64,000 bases of DNA from assembly GCF_000744835.1 (NCBI RefSeq), contig NZ_JQMS01000001.1:2046001-2110000 (forward strand), in the 5' to 3' direction. Position 1 is the stretch's first letter. Each line of letters begins with the position of its first letter. The translations under genes and the position numbers were made by a program. Below the pieces are notes generated by a model. The model had not been told where the DNA came from, made no database searches, and was given only the letters and a program-made list of their open reading frames with translations. Below are positions 28,663 through 36,553 of the stretch, one piece after another. This stretch comes from Flavobacterium sp. 83 (GTDB taxonomy: Bacteria; Bacteroidota; Bacteroidia; Flavobacteriales; Flavobacteriaceae).

Positions 28663-29858
28663 GTTAGGCGTTCGTTTTTTCTTATGGATTCACTTTTTTC
28701 AATTCCATTTGAATAGTGTCTTTGTATAAAATCATTTTCCACTGCATTGATTTATTTCTAAAATTGTTAATCTGAACAGGAATTGTATCAGGTTTATTCG
28801 GATTTTTTTCGTAAGATATAACCTTAAAATTTTGTTCTTTATCATTGTAATGATACTTCATAAATAGAGAAGTACTATCCACATACATATATGGATTTGG
28901 ACAATAATACATTTTTCCTCTTTCTTCTATATAGATTGTTTTCCAAGCTAAAGTATCGTTTTGCCATTCATTTTCAAGAATCAATCTTCCATTACGAGTC
29001 ATCGATTCGACTTTCCATTTTCCAAAATATTTTTTTGAAAGATGAACGTCATAATTATAGTAAATAACAAACAAACAAGGAATCATAATACAGAACACAC
29101 GCGCAATTGAGCGTGAAAAATTATTACCAATTGATGGTAGTGTATTTTTGTATTGATTAAAGAAGTTTATTATGTTAACTTTTTGCTGTAGAAATAGATT
29201 AACTAAACCTAATGATATTAAGATAGATGTAAATAGTGTAATTGGTCCAATACTATAAAAAATATTAATCAAAACAATATTCAGCATTAAAGGTAAAAGT
29301 ATTGTTATACCTAATAAAATGGTACGTTTAAATAACAAAAGAATGCTACCAATTATTTGAAAAAACGCCAAAATTATAGCAAGTCCATAAGAAAATCCAT
29401 AATATTTCCAAGTTAGTTCTGGACCCGTTAATGCGCTTGATAAGGAATCATTTATATGATATGAATAATTAAAATTGACTTCAAATATTTTTTGAAATCC
29501 AAAATCCAATAGTAAAAATGCAATCCAATAACGTAACAATGTTGTAAGCCAAGAAATATATTTTGTTGAATTAAAAGTTCCATTTTTCTCTTTATTGTGC
29601 CAATAAATAGAAAATCCAATTGAGAATAGTATTGCCAATCCTAAAGTCAAAAATCCTGTAGGAAGTACAAACTGTGAAAGTTTATAAGGTAAAAGTGGTA
29701 AGATTATAAAAAGAGCAGTATTTATAGCACCAACAATTGCTAAAAAACATAATGAAAATTTCGAAAACCATTTTGTGTTATTTATCGCTTCACTTGAATT
29801 CATAGATTTATTTTAATTAATATTTTTCGGTTTCTGCTCGAGTAAAATGACGCCTAAC
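28663..29858 (+). other. Cassette C3 (whole unit)
   Basis: It starts GTTAGGCGT and ends ACGCCTAAC, which are exact reverse complements over nine bases. At about 1.2 kb it is the largest cassette and carries one gene on the minus strand. Confidence 0.7.
28682..29803 (-). CDS. Cassette C3: DoxX-like multi-pass membrane protein
   Basis: The 373-residue protein has about seven hydrophobic segments in its first 260 residues, including LLRYWIAFLLLDFGFQKIF near residue 89, which resembles the DoxX family. An extracytoplasmic C-terminal domain of about 110 residues begins KYFGKWKVESMTRNG and is lipocalin-like in pattern only. Function unknown. It lies opposite to the smaller cassette genes, almost fills the cassette, and has about 55 bases between its start and the cassette's right end. 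Confidence 0.7.
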   Translation of the reverse strand: MNSSEAINNTKWFSKFSLCFLAIVGAINTALFIILPLLPYKLSQFVLPTGFLTLGLAILFSIGFSIYWHNKEKNGTFNSTKYISWLTTLLRYWIAFLLLDFGFQKIFEVNFNYSYHINDSLSSALTGPELTWKYYGFSYGLAIILAFFQIIGSILLLFKRTILLGITILLPLMLNIVLINIFYSIGPITLFTSILISLGLVNLFLQQKVNIINFFNQYKNTLPSIGNNFSRSIARVFCIMIPCLFVIYYNYDVHLSKKYFGKWKVESMTRNGRLILENEWQNDTLAWKTIYIEERGKMYYCPNPYMYVDSTSLFMKYHYNDKEQNFKVISYEKNPNKPDTIPVQINNFRNKSMQWKMILYKDTIQMELKKVNP

Positions 29859-29860
29859 GG

Positions 29861-31573
29861 CAGTCTGTGAAAAAACTTCGGTTTGGTTGATAACAAATAT
29901 AGGGATTAGCTTGTACAAAAAGAAGATTTTTCGTATTTTTAGTAATGCAACATATTCAAGGAATTTCACGTAATCAGCTGCGCATTTCTAGTTTAGAAGA
30001 CGCAATTTCCAGCGACAATCAAGTTCGCTTTATCGATGCTTTTGTAAATACCATCTCCATTTTAAGACTTGGATTTAGTCTGCAAACCCTTAAAAAAGAA
30101 GGACGCCCGAGTTACCAAACGCCGGTATTTTTAAAAATCTATTTGTATGGCTATCTTAATGGAATAAGAAGTAGTCGGAAATTAGAAAAAGAATGTTTTA
30201 GAAACCTAGAGATGCAATGGCTTTTAGAGGGGATTTGTCCGAACTACCATAGCATTTCTGATTTCAGAAAAAACAATCCTGTAGCCCTAAAGAACTTATT
30301 CAAACTCTTTGTTTGCTTCTTGAAAGATATCGATTTGATAGGAGCAGAAACCATCGCGATTGATGGTACAAAAAGCCGGGCGCATAATAGTAAGAAAGCG
30401 AATTTCAATCAAAAGAAAATCGATAAACACCTAGAATATATCGAGAATAAAACCCAAGAGTACCTGACTGCATTACAGGAAAATGATGTACAAGAAAATC
30501 CTGTTATAATTCAAAATATCCAAGAAAAAATAGAACGCTTAAAAGGGAATAAACTGCGATATGAACTCTTGGAAGAAAAACTAAAGGCCAGCGGCGAACC
30601 GCAAATAAGTACTACCGATAGTGATGCTAGGGCTTTATTAGTACAAGGACAAGTAGTTGAGATATCGTTTAATATCCAAGCTGCCGTGGATGCTAAGCAC
30701 AATCTGGTAGTAGCCACGCACACGATCAACCGTAACGACAGGAATGCCTTGTCAGCAATAGCTTTGGAAGCCAAAGAGAATCTAGGGATTGCAACGTACA
30801 GCGCTTTGGTGGACAAAGGCTATCACAACGGAAAACAAATCGAGATCTGTCAGCAAGCTAATATTACGACCATTGTAGCCCAGCCCAATCAAGGGAAAAG
30901 CAACGAAAACGGCACCCAGCCGGATTATTTGGTAGCCAATTTTCAATATGATAAAAATACCGATACCTATACTTGTCCACAAGGCGAAACATTGCATACC
31001 ACAGGGAATTGGCACAAGAAAAGCAGTTCAAAAGACGGATATAATTTTAAAAAATACCGAACGTCAAAATGCAAAGAATGCGCGGTGAAACATCTTTGTA
31101 CGAGTCGGTCAGGAGGCCGAGAAATTGATCGAGGTCAATATGCTGATGCTGTAGAAGAAAACAACAAACGCTATCGAGAGAATCCCCAATTGTATCGCAA
31201 GCGACAAGAGATTAACGAGCACATCTTTGGGACTATCAAACGACAATGGGGTTACAACCACACCAACTTAACGGGATTAGAAAAAGTAAATGGAGAACAC
31301 AGCCTGATTATGCTGGTGTATAACATCAAGCGGAGCATCAATATACTGGGCGTTCCTGATTTGATAGCCAAACTCCACAAATGGAACTCACCCTACAAGG
31401 CAAAAGTCTTGTTTTTGCTAAAAACGAACCATTTAAAGCTAACTAATGCCCTTGATTTTTATCTAATGAAATTAGTAGCCTAAAAAAAGAGCCTTCTTAA
31501 AAGGCTTTATTTCAATTGTAGAACAGGAAAATTCAAGGTTTTTAATGGGAAAAGGAGGTTTTTTCACAGCCTG
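29861..31573 (+). mobile_element. IS1182 family element, copy 3
   Basis: A 1713-bp element with the same ends as copy 2, flanked by ACGG on both sides (29857-29860 and 31574-31577). This shows the flanking bases are a true target duplication and not part of the element. Confidence 0.95.
29945..31483 (+). CDS. IS1182 family transposase, copy 3
   Basis: A 512-residue intact transposase identical in translation to copies 2 and 4. Confidence 0.95.
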   Translation: MQHIQGISRNQLRISSLEDAISSDNQVRFIDAFVNTISILRLGFSLQTLKKEGRPSYQTPVFLKIYLYGYLNGIRSSRKLEKECFRNLEMQWLLEGICPNYHSISDFRKNNPVALKNLFKLFVCFLKDIDLIGAETIAIDGTKSRAHNSKKANFNQKKIDKHLEYIENKTQEYLTALQENDVQENPVIIQNIQEKIERLKGNKLRYELLEEKLKASGEPQISTTDSDARALLVQGQVVEISFNIQAAVDAKHNLVVATHTINRNDRNALSAIALEAKENLGIATYSALVDKGYHNGKQIEICQQANITTIVAQPNQGKSNENGTQPDYLVANFQYDKNTDTYTCPQGETLHTTGNWHKKSSSKDGYNFKKYRTSKCKECAVKHLCTSRSGGREIDRGQYADAVEENNKRYRENPQLYRKRQEINEHIFGTIKRQWGYNHTNLTGLEKVNGEHSLIMLVYNIKRSINILGVPDLIAKLHKWNSPYKAKVLFLLKTNHLKLTNALDFYLMKLVA

Positions 31574-31724
31574 ACGGTTCTCGGCTTTAAGAAGTAGCGG
31601 AAAAGTACACAAAAATTATTAATTAAACACAAATTAACCAAACACAAAAATAACATCAAATTAAGCCTTAAACCGCTATTTCTTAAAACCGATGTTAGTA
31701 GCTGTGTTTTTAAAATCAACAAAA

Positions 31725-32084
31725 ATGAGAACAAAAATTTATCTTTATTTCGGATTATTTGCATTAATAATCGTAGGAGCAATTTCAATTGGTGTTTATA
31801 ATGACACTAAAATTTCAATCGTAAAAAATTGCAAAGTAATTGAGTTACAACAACAACAATTAATTACTGGTGGAAAAGACAATATGCGTACAGAAATACG
31901 CTATTTGGTAATTACAGACAAAGAAACTTTTATTTGTGAAAGTTCTATGTTAAACGGCAAATTTGATAATTCAAATGTTTTTTGGCACTTAAAAAAAGAC
32001 AAAACTTATACTTTTAAAGTTTGTGGAGTTGGTAAAGGATTTCTTTTCGATTATAGAAATGTAATTAAAGAAACGTTAACGTAG
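31725..32084 (+). CDS. Cassette C4: small membrane-anchored protein
   Basis: The 119-residue product has an N-terminal membrane segment (IYLYFGLFALIIVGAISIGVY) and an extracytoplasmic beta-rich domain (NMRTEIRYLVITDKETFICESS). No known family. The frame is also open from an ATG at 31692 inside site 3, but the start at 31725 places the membrane helix at the N-terminus. The cassette's start and end cores are not complementary, unlike most others. Confidence 0.65.
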   Translation: MRTKIYLYFGLFALIIVGAISIGVYNDTKISIVKNCKVIELQQQQLITGGKDNMRTEIRYLVITDKETFICESSMLNGKFDNSNVFWHLKKDKTYTFKVCGVGKGFLFDYRNVIKETLT

Positions 32085-32090
32085 TATTCC

Positions 32091-32222
32091 TGATAACGTT
32101 TCGCTAGTACGCCACACTAGGGATAAGCAAGCGTAGTGCTTTCTGATGTAATAGATTAAAACAAACACAAAACAATATTAACCTAAGCCGAATGCCCTAG
32201 TAGGTTGTACTAGCTGTTATAT
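32091..32222 (+). repeat. attC-like site 4
   Basis: An intact site from GATAAC to GTTATAT, 125 bp core to core. GCTAGTAC...CACTAGGG pairs with CCCTAGTAGGTTGTACTAGC. A five-base spacer (GTTTC) lies left and one base (T) right. The middle is A-rich (AAACAAACACAAAACAATA). It differs from site 5 at one base by eye. Confidence 0.85.
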
Positions 32223-32246
32223 TCTCGGCTTTATAACACTAAACAT

Positions 32247-32492
32247 ATGATAACAGCGGAAAATTTTTTATTAAATAAAGTAAGAGAAATACAATACAAA
32301 CAACCAACTCCAAAACAAGTTGAATTATGGATGGAAGAGTTTGCAGAAATACGAGTAAAAGACGTTAATAATTATTTTACTAAGGAAAAAAATATAATAA
32401 GAGTAATCAATTCATATAAAGGAACTGGACAAATAAAAGGAATTGCAATTAGTGAGCTTAAAAAAGCTATTAAATCTATTTTTAATCAATAA
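32247..32492 (+). CDS. Cassette C5: small protein, unknown (first of three)
   Basis: The 81-residue basic cytoplasmic protein starts MITAENFLLNKVREIQYKQP. No domain recognised. It lies six bases before the next small gene, so the two form a mini-operon within one cassette. Confidence 0.6.
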   Translation: MITAENFLLNKVREIQYKQPTPKQVELWMEEFAEIRVKDVNNYFTKEKNIIRVINSYKGTGQIKGIAISELKKAIKSIFNQ

Positions 32493-32498
32493 AAAACT

Positions 32499-32693
32499 AT
32501 GTTTAGAATAAGAAAAGTATCAGAGAAAAAATTTGTTGTTGAAGTCTTAGTCTCAAAATGGACTTTATTTGGATTAAAAAAAGAATGGAAACCATTTGTA
32601 AAAAGTGCTGGATTAGATTGTGCTTGGCATCATTCTACTTATGATTTTGCAATGATGAATTTACTAAACGAAGTTAAAGAACAAATAAAATGA
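32499..32693 (+). CDS. Cassette C5: small protein, unknown (second of three)
   Basis: The 64-residue protein starts MFRIRKVSEKKFVVEVLVSK and contains WTLFGLKKEWKPF. I associate this pattern with short proteins of Bacteroidota phages, without a known role. Its stop overlaps the ATG of the next frame (ATGA). Confidence 0.6.
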   Translation: MFRIRKVSEKKFVVEVLVSKWTLFGLKKEWKPFVKSAGLDCAWHHSTYDFAMMNLLNEVKEQIK

Positions 32694-32815
32694 AAGAAAA
32701 TATAAAAAAAATAATAGCGATAAAACTTATAAATATAGCTTATAAAATAATGCCTAAATGTAAATTTAAAACAAAAATGGGAATGTTTATAATTTACAAT
32801 GTGAATGAGTTGTGA
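32690..32815 (+). CDS. Cassette C5: 41-residue frame coupled by ATGA overlap
   Basis: A very short frame begins in the stop of the preceding gene (ATGA) and reads MKENIKKIIAIKLINIAYKI, ending NVNEL. The coupling favours translation, but length and composition give little support. Confidence 0.35.
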   Translation: MKENIKKIIAIKLINIAYKIMPKCKFKTKMGMFIIYNVNEL

Positions 32816-32835
32816 AAACGAATCGTAGCAATTGA

Positions 32836-32967
32836 AGATAACGTTTCGCTAGTACGCCACACTAGGGATAAGCAAGCGTAGTGCTTTCTGATGTAACAGA
32901 TTAAAACAAACACAAAACAATATTAACCTAAGCCGAATGCCCTAGTAGGTTGTACTAGCTGTTAGGG
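32836..32967 (+). repeat. attC-like site 5
   Basis: An intact site from GATAAC to GTTAGGG, 125 bp core to core. It is nearly identical to site 4 across the whole length (one difference seen, T to C in GTAA(T/C)AGATT). Confidence 0.85.
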
Positions 32968-33004
32968 AATCGGCTTTATAACACTAACAAATTAAATTAA
33001 ACAA

Positions 33005-33349
33005 ATGGAAAAATTAAAAATTGGCGACAAAGTTTATATCGCAGAATCATTAAAATGGTCAAAAAGAGTAAATTATGTTCTTGATGAAGTTATAAGGCTT
33101 ACAAAAACGCAAGCCATTTTATCAAAAGGCAGAAAAATAATAAACGAACCTACAAGAGATTGGTGTAAAAAAGATTGTTTTGCTGAATATGGAGAAAGAT
33201 ATAATAAATGGTATTTACAGACTAATGAAATACTTGTAACTGTAAAAGCTGAAATAGAAAGGCAAACTATTGAACAATGGTTTTGTACTAAAAAATTTAC
33301 TGATGAAGAAAAAAGAATTATTTATTTACAATTAAAAAAGCAAGAGTAG
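33005..33349 (+). CDS. Cassette C6: small protein, unknown
   Basis: The 114-residue basic cytoplasmic protein starts MEKLKIGDKVYIAESLKWSK and includes NEPTRDWCKKDCFAEYG. The opening GDKVYI suggests a small beta-barrel, but no family is recognised. It is the sole gene of its cassette and points toward the recombinase. Confidence 0.6.
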   Translation: MEKLKIGDKVYIAESLKWSKRVNYVLDEVIRLTKTQAILSKGRKIINEPTRDWCKKDCFAEYGERYNKWYLQTNEILVTVKAEIERQTIEQWFCTKKFTDEEKRIIYLQLKKQE

Positions 33350-33378
33350 CTTTGGTTACAAAGTTGCTCGAAGCTGGA

Positions 33379-33512
33379 ATATAACGTCATGCTAGTACAT
33401 CACGCTAGGGAATAAGTAAGCGAATTGCCTTCCGATGCGACAATTAACAACAAATGCAAAAAAATATTAACCAAAAGACCGATGCCCTAGTGAGTTGTAC
33501 TAGATGTTAGGG
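33379..33512 (+). repeat. attC-like site 6
   Basis: An intact site from ATAAC to GTTAGGG, 127 bp core to core. GCTAGTACATCACGCTAGGG faces CCCTAGTGAGTTGTACTAGA. It belongs to the same subgroup as sites 4 and 5 but is diverged. Confidence 0.8.
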
Positions 33513-33536
33513 AATCGGCTACATTTTTACAAAGTT

Positions 33537-33827
33537 ATGATAACAGGAAAAGCAAGAGAACTGTTTTTAAAATGGTTTAAAGAAGAAAAATTAATGACGG
33601 GTTTTGAAGATAAACCAATTTACACTCAAATATTTTTATTGTGTGAATGGTTCAAAATTAAAAATTACTGCATATCAGTAAAGTCAAATTATATCGGATG
33701 CGATTATTCAGCGAGAATTACGTTTAACGAAGGGAATATTGATTCTCTTTTTCACGAAAATTTAGAAAAAGCATATATAAGAGCAATTGAAATTTCAAAC
33801 GAGGAATTTAACGACAGATTTGAATAG
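33537..33827 (+). CDS. Cassette C7: small protein, unknown
   Basis: The 96-residue product starts MITGKARELFLKWFKEEKLM and includes NYIGCDYSARITFNEG. Openings such as GKARELFLKWF occur in short phage-linked proteins of Bacteroidota as I recall them; role unknown. The frame is also open from an ATG at 33504 formed by the end of site 6 (GATGTTAG). Confidence 0.6.
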   Translation: MITGKARELFLKWFKEEKLMTGFEDKPIYTQIFLLCEWFKIKNYCISVKSNYIGCDYSARITFNEGNIDSLFHENLEKAYIRAIEISNEEFNDRFE

Positions 33828-33833
33828 CTGTTT

Positions 33834-33969
33834 CCTAACGTTGATTCTTTGCGAGGTTTTTCGGAGTGGTAAGCCCGAAATTTTCAGAGTTGAAACCAAA
33901 CATACCAAGTACACACGAATAATTAAATTAAACCAAATGCCGAAAATCATCGCAAAGAAATTGTTATAT
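33834..33969 (+). repeat. attC-like site 7
   Basis: An intact site from CCTAAC to GTTATAT, 130 bp core to core. CTTTGCGAGGTTTTTCGG pairs with CCGAAAATCATCGCAAAG. The central A-rich part (AATAATTAAATTAAACCAA) is shared with site 9. Confidence 0.8.
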
Positions 33970-34036
33970 TCTCGGCTTTTTTTAAATACAACTTTTGATT
34001 AAAATTATATACAAAAAAACGTAAAAATTATATATT

Positions 34037-34237
34037 ATGGATGTGAGTAATACAGTCGTTGTTTTTATAACCGACAAAAATGGATGTGAAATGTTTAAAG
34101 AATATGTTCACAAAGATTATGCAGAATCTTCAAAAAGAGATTTGCAAAGACATTTAGATGCTGCGAAATTAAATCCAGCGTATTATCATTTTTTAGATGT
34201 ACCAACTGCACGAATTGAAATTAAAAAAATAGAATAA
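34037..34237 (+). CDS. Cassette C8: small protein, unknown (first)
   Basis: The 66-residue protein starts MDVSNTVVVFITDKNGCEMF and ends ARIEIKKIE. No domain recognised. It lies two bases before the next frame and is probably co-translated with it. Confidence 0.55.
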   Translation: MDVSNTVVVFITDKNGCEMFKEYVHKDYAESSKRDLQRHLDAAKLNPAYYHFLDVPTARIEIKKIE

Positions 34238-34239
34238 TT

Positions 34240-34422
34240 ATGAAATATCTTGTATTAACACTACCAAGTAAAGAAAAAATATATGTAAATATAGCTTCGG
34301 CTTTAAATTTTTACAGAAACGTTTTTCAAGTGAATGAAATAAAAACAACAATAATAGATTTTGGAAATGATAACACACTAAGTGTTTTAGAAACTCCAGA
34401 AGAAATTTATGACAGATTATAA
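34240..34422 (+). CDS. Cassette C8: small protein, unknown (second)
   Basis: The 60-residue protein starts MKYLVLTLPSKEKIYVNI and ends ETPEEIYDRL. No domain recognised. It is followed after two bases by a broken frame. Confidence 0.5.
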   Translation: MKYLVLTLPSKEKIYVNIASALNFYRNVFQVNEIKTTIIDFGNDNTLSVLETPEEIYDRL

Positions 34423-34424
34423 TT

Positions 34425-34628
34425 ATGAAAACAGCAATGCAAGAATTAATTAAAAAATTAGAACAAAAAAGAGATTTGTGAAAAGTTGACGGCAACATAA
34501 CAGAAAGAAGGATGAGAGGTGTTTATGTAGATGCAATTGTTTTAGCAAAAGAACGAATGCAACAAGAAAAAGAACAAATCATTGATGCTTATACTGCTGG
34601 AGAAATACGCCCCCTACAATGGGAATAA
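34425..34628 (+). pseudogene. Cassette C8: third small frame with in-frame stop
   Basis: The frame reads MKTAMQELIKKLEQKRDL, then TGA at 34479-34481, then continues KVDGNITERRMRGVYV to LQWE and a stop. Both halves look like one helical protein of about 67 residues similar in style to short phage proteins, so the TGA is probably a nonsense mutation. Confidence 0.5.
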
Positions 34629-34677
34629 ATATTATTATTCCACTTTTGGCGACTCCCACGAAGCTGGAATATAACGT

Positions 34678-36390
34678 CAGTCTGTGAAAAAACTTCGGTT
34701 TGGTTGATAACAAATATAGGGATTAGCTTGTACAAAAAGAAGATTTTTCGTATTTTTAGTAATGCAACATATTCAAGGAATTTCACGTAATCAGCTGCGC
34801 ATTTCTAGTTTAGAAGACGCAATTTCCAGCGACAATCAAGTTCGCTTTATCGATGCTTTTGTAAATACCATCTCCATTTTAAGACTTGGATTTAGTCTGC
34901 AAACCCTTAAAAAAGAAGGACGCCCGAGTTACCAAACGCCGGTATTTTTAAAAATCTATTTGTATGGCTATCTTAATGGAATAAGAAGTAGTCGGAAATT
35001 AGAAAAAGAATGTTTTAGAAACCTAGAGATGCAATGGCTTTTAGAGGGGATTTGTCCGAACTACCATAGCATTTCTGATTTCAGAAAAAACAATCCTGTA
35101 GCCCTAAAGAACTTATTCAAACTCTTTGTTTGCTTCTTGAAAGATATCGATTTGATAGGAGCAGAAACCATCGCGATTGATGGTACAAAAAGCCGGGCGC
35201 ATAATAGTAAGAAAGCGAATTTCAATCAAAAGAAAATCGATAAACACCTAGAATATATCGAGAATAAAACCCAAGAGTACCTGACTGCATTACAGGAAAA
35301 TGATGTACAAGAAAATCCTGTTATAATTCAAAATATCCAAGAAAAAATAGAACGCTTAAAAGGGAATAAACTGCGATATGAACTCTTGGAAGAAAAACTA
35401 AAGGCCAGCGGCGAACCGCAAATAAGTACTACCGATAGTGATGCTAGGGCTTTATTAGTACAAGGACAAGTAGTTGAGATATCGTTTAATATCCAAGCTG
35501 CCGTGGATGCTAAGCACAATCTGGTAGTAGCCACGCACACGATCAACCGTAACGACAGGAATGCCTTGTCAGCAATAGCTTTGGAAGCCAAAGAGAATCT
35601 AGGGATTGCAACGTACAGCGCTTTGGTGGACAAAGGCTATCACAACGGAAAACAAATCGAGATCTGTCAGCAAGCTAATATTACGACCATTGTAGCCCAG
35701 CCCAATCAAGGGAAAAGCAACGAAAACGGCACCCAGCCGGATTATTTGGTAGCCAATTTTCAATATGATAAAAATACCGATACCTATACTTGTCCACAAG
35801 GCGAAACATTGCATACCACAGGGAATTGGCACAAGAAAAGCAGTTCAAAAGACGGATATAATTTTAAAAAATACCGAACGTCAAAATGCAAAGAATGCGC
35901 GGTGAAACATCTTTGTACGAGTCGGTCAGGAGGCCGAGAAATTGATCGAGGTCAATATGCTGATGCTGTAGAAGAAAACAACAAACGCTATCGAGAGAAT
36001 CCCCAATTGTATCGCAAGCGACAAGAGATTAACGAGCACATCTTTGGGACTATCAAACGACAATGGGGTTACAACCACACCAACTTAACGGGATTAGAAA
36101 AAGTAAATGGAGAACACAGCCTGATTATGCTGGTGTATAACATCAAGCGGAGCATCAATATACTGGGCGTTCCTGATTTGATAGCCAAACTCCACAAATG
36201 GAACTCACCCTACAAGGCAAAAGTCTTGTTTTTGCTAAAAACGAACCATTTAAAGCTAACTAATGCCCTTGATTTTTATCTAATGAAATTAGTAGCCTAA
36301 AAAAAGAGCCTTCTTAAAAGGCTTTATTTCAATTGTAGAACAGGAAAATTCAAGGTTTTTAATGGGAAAAGGAGGTTTTTTCACAGCCTG
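34678..36390 (+). mobile_element. IS1182 family element, copy 4
   Basis: A 1713-bp element with the same ends as copies 2 and 3, flanked by ACGT (34674-34677 and 36391-36394). Confidence 0.95.
34762..36300 (+). CDS. IS1182 family transposase, copy 4
   Basis: A 512-residue intact transposase with the same translation as copies 2 and 3. Confidence 0.95.
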   Translation: MQHIQGISRNQLRISSLEDAISSDNQVRFIDAFVNTISILRLGFSLQTLKKEGRPSYQTPVFLKIYLYGYLNGIRSSRKLEKECFRNLEMQWLLEGICPNYHSISDFRKNNPVALKNLFKLFVCFLKDIDLIGAETIAIDGTKSRAHNSKKANFNQKKIDKHLEYIENKTQEYLTALQENDVQENPVIIQNIQEKIERLKGNKLRYELLEEKLKASGEPQISTTDSDARALLVQGQVVEISFNIQAAVDAKHNLVVATHTINRNDRNALSAIALEAKENLGIATYSALVDKGYHNGKQIEICQQANITTIVAQPNQGKSNENGTQPDYLVANFQYDKNTDTYTCPQGETLHTTGNWHKKSSSKDGYNFKKYRTSKCKECAVKHLCTSRSGGREIDRGQYADAVEENNKRYRENPQLYRKRQEINEHIFGTIKRQWGYNHTNLTGLEKVNGEHSLIMLVYNIKRSINILGVPDLIAKLHKWNSPYKAKVLFLLKTNHLKLTNALDFYLMKLVA

Positions 36391-36553
36391 ACGTTCCCAC
36401 GCTTGCAGATGTGGCGAAATTAAGGACTAAAAATAACAAGTACAAACCCAAATTAAGATTATCAGAGGTTTTTCCGCAGGAAAAAACGATGTAAGCCATA
36501 ACTGCAAACGTGTGTTAGGGTGCGTTGTGGGTAATTTAAAACTAAAAGTAATT

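Larger units (their letters stand above)
26820..28669 (+). repeat. attC-like site 2, interrupted by IS copy 2
   Basis: The left core GCTAAC (26820-26825) and right core GTTAGG (28663-28668) bound it. With the IS removed the arms AGGCTTGGCGAGGTTTGGG and CCCAAATCTTGCCAAACCT pair. The core-to-core length is 127 bp. TGTTAGGC at the right matches the classical integron core. Confidence 0.85.
29852..31700 (+). repeat. attC-like site 3, interrupted by IS copy 3
   Basis: The left core GCCTAAC (29852-29858) and right core GTTAGTA (31694-31700) bound it. With the IS removed, TCGGCTTTAAGAAGTAGCGG pairs with CCGCTATTTCTTAAAACCGA. The core-to-core length is 125 bp. The base after AAC is GG rather than GT, and the IS duplication is ACGG accordingly. 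Confidence 0.85.
34669..36520 (+). repeat. attC-like site 8, interrupted by IS copy 4
   Basis: The left core ATAAC (34671-34675) and right core GTTAGGG (36514-36520) bound it. With the IS removed, CACGCTTGCAGATGTGGC pairs with GCCATAACTGCAAACGTG. The core-to-core length is 128 bp. Spacer asymmetry is as in the other sites. Confidence 0.85.

Noticed and set aside
33787..34002. Open frame of 71 codons
   Set aside because: It runs across the whole of attC-like site 7 and starts within the preceding gene, so it is a product of the site sequence.
34479..34481. TGA as selenocysteine codon in the small C8 frame
   Set aside because: No selenoprotein family resemblance and no selenium genes in view; a nonsense mutation is simpler.
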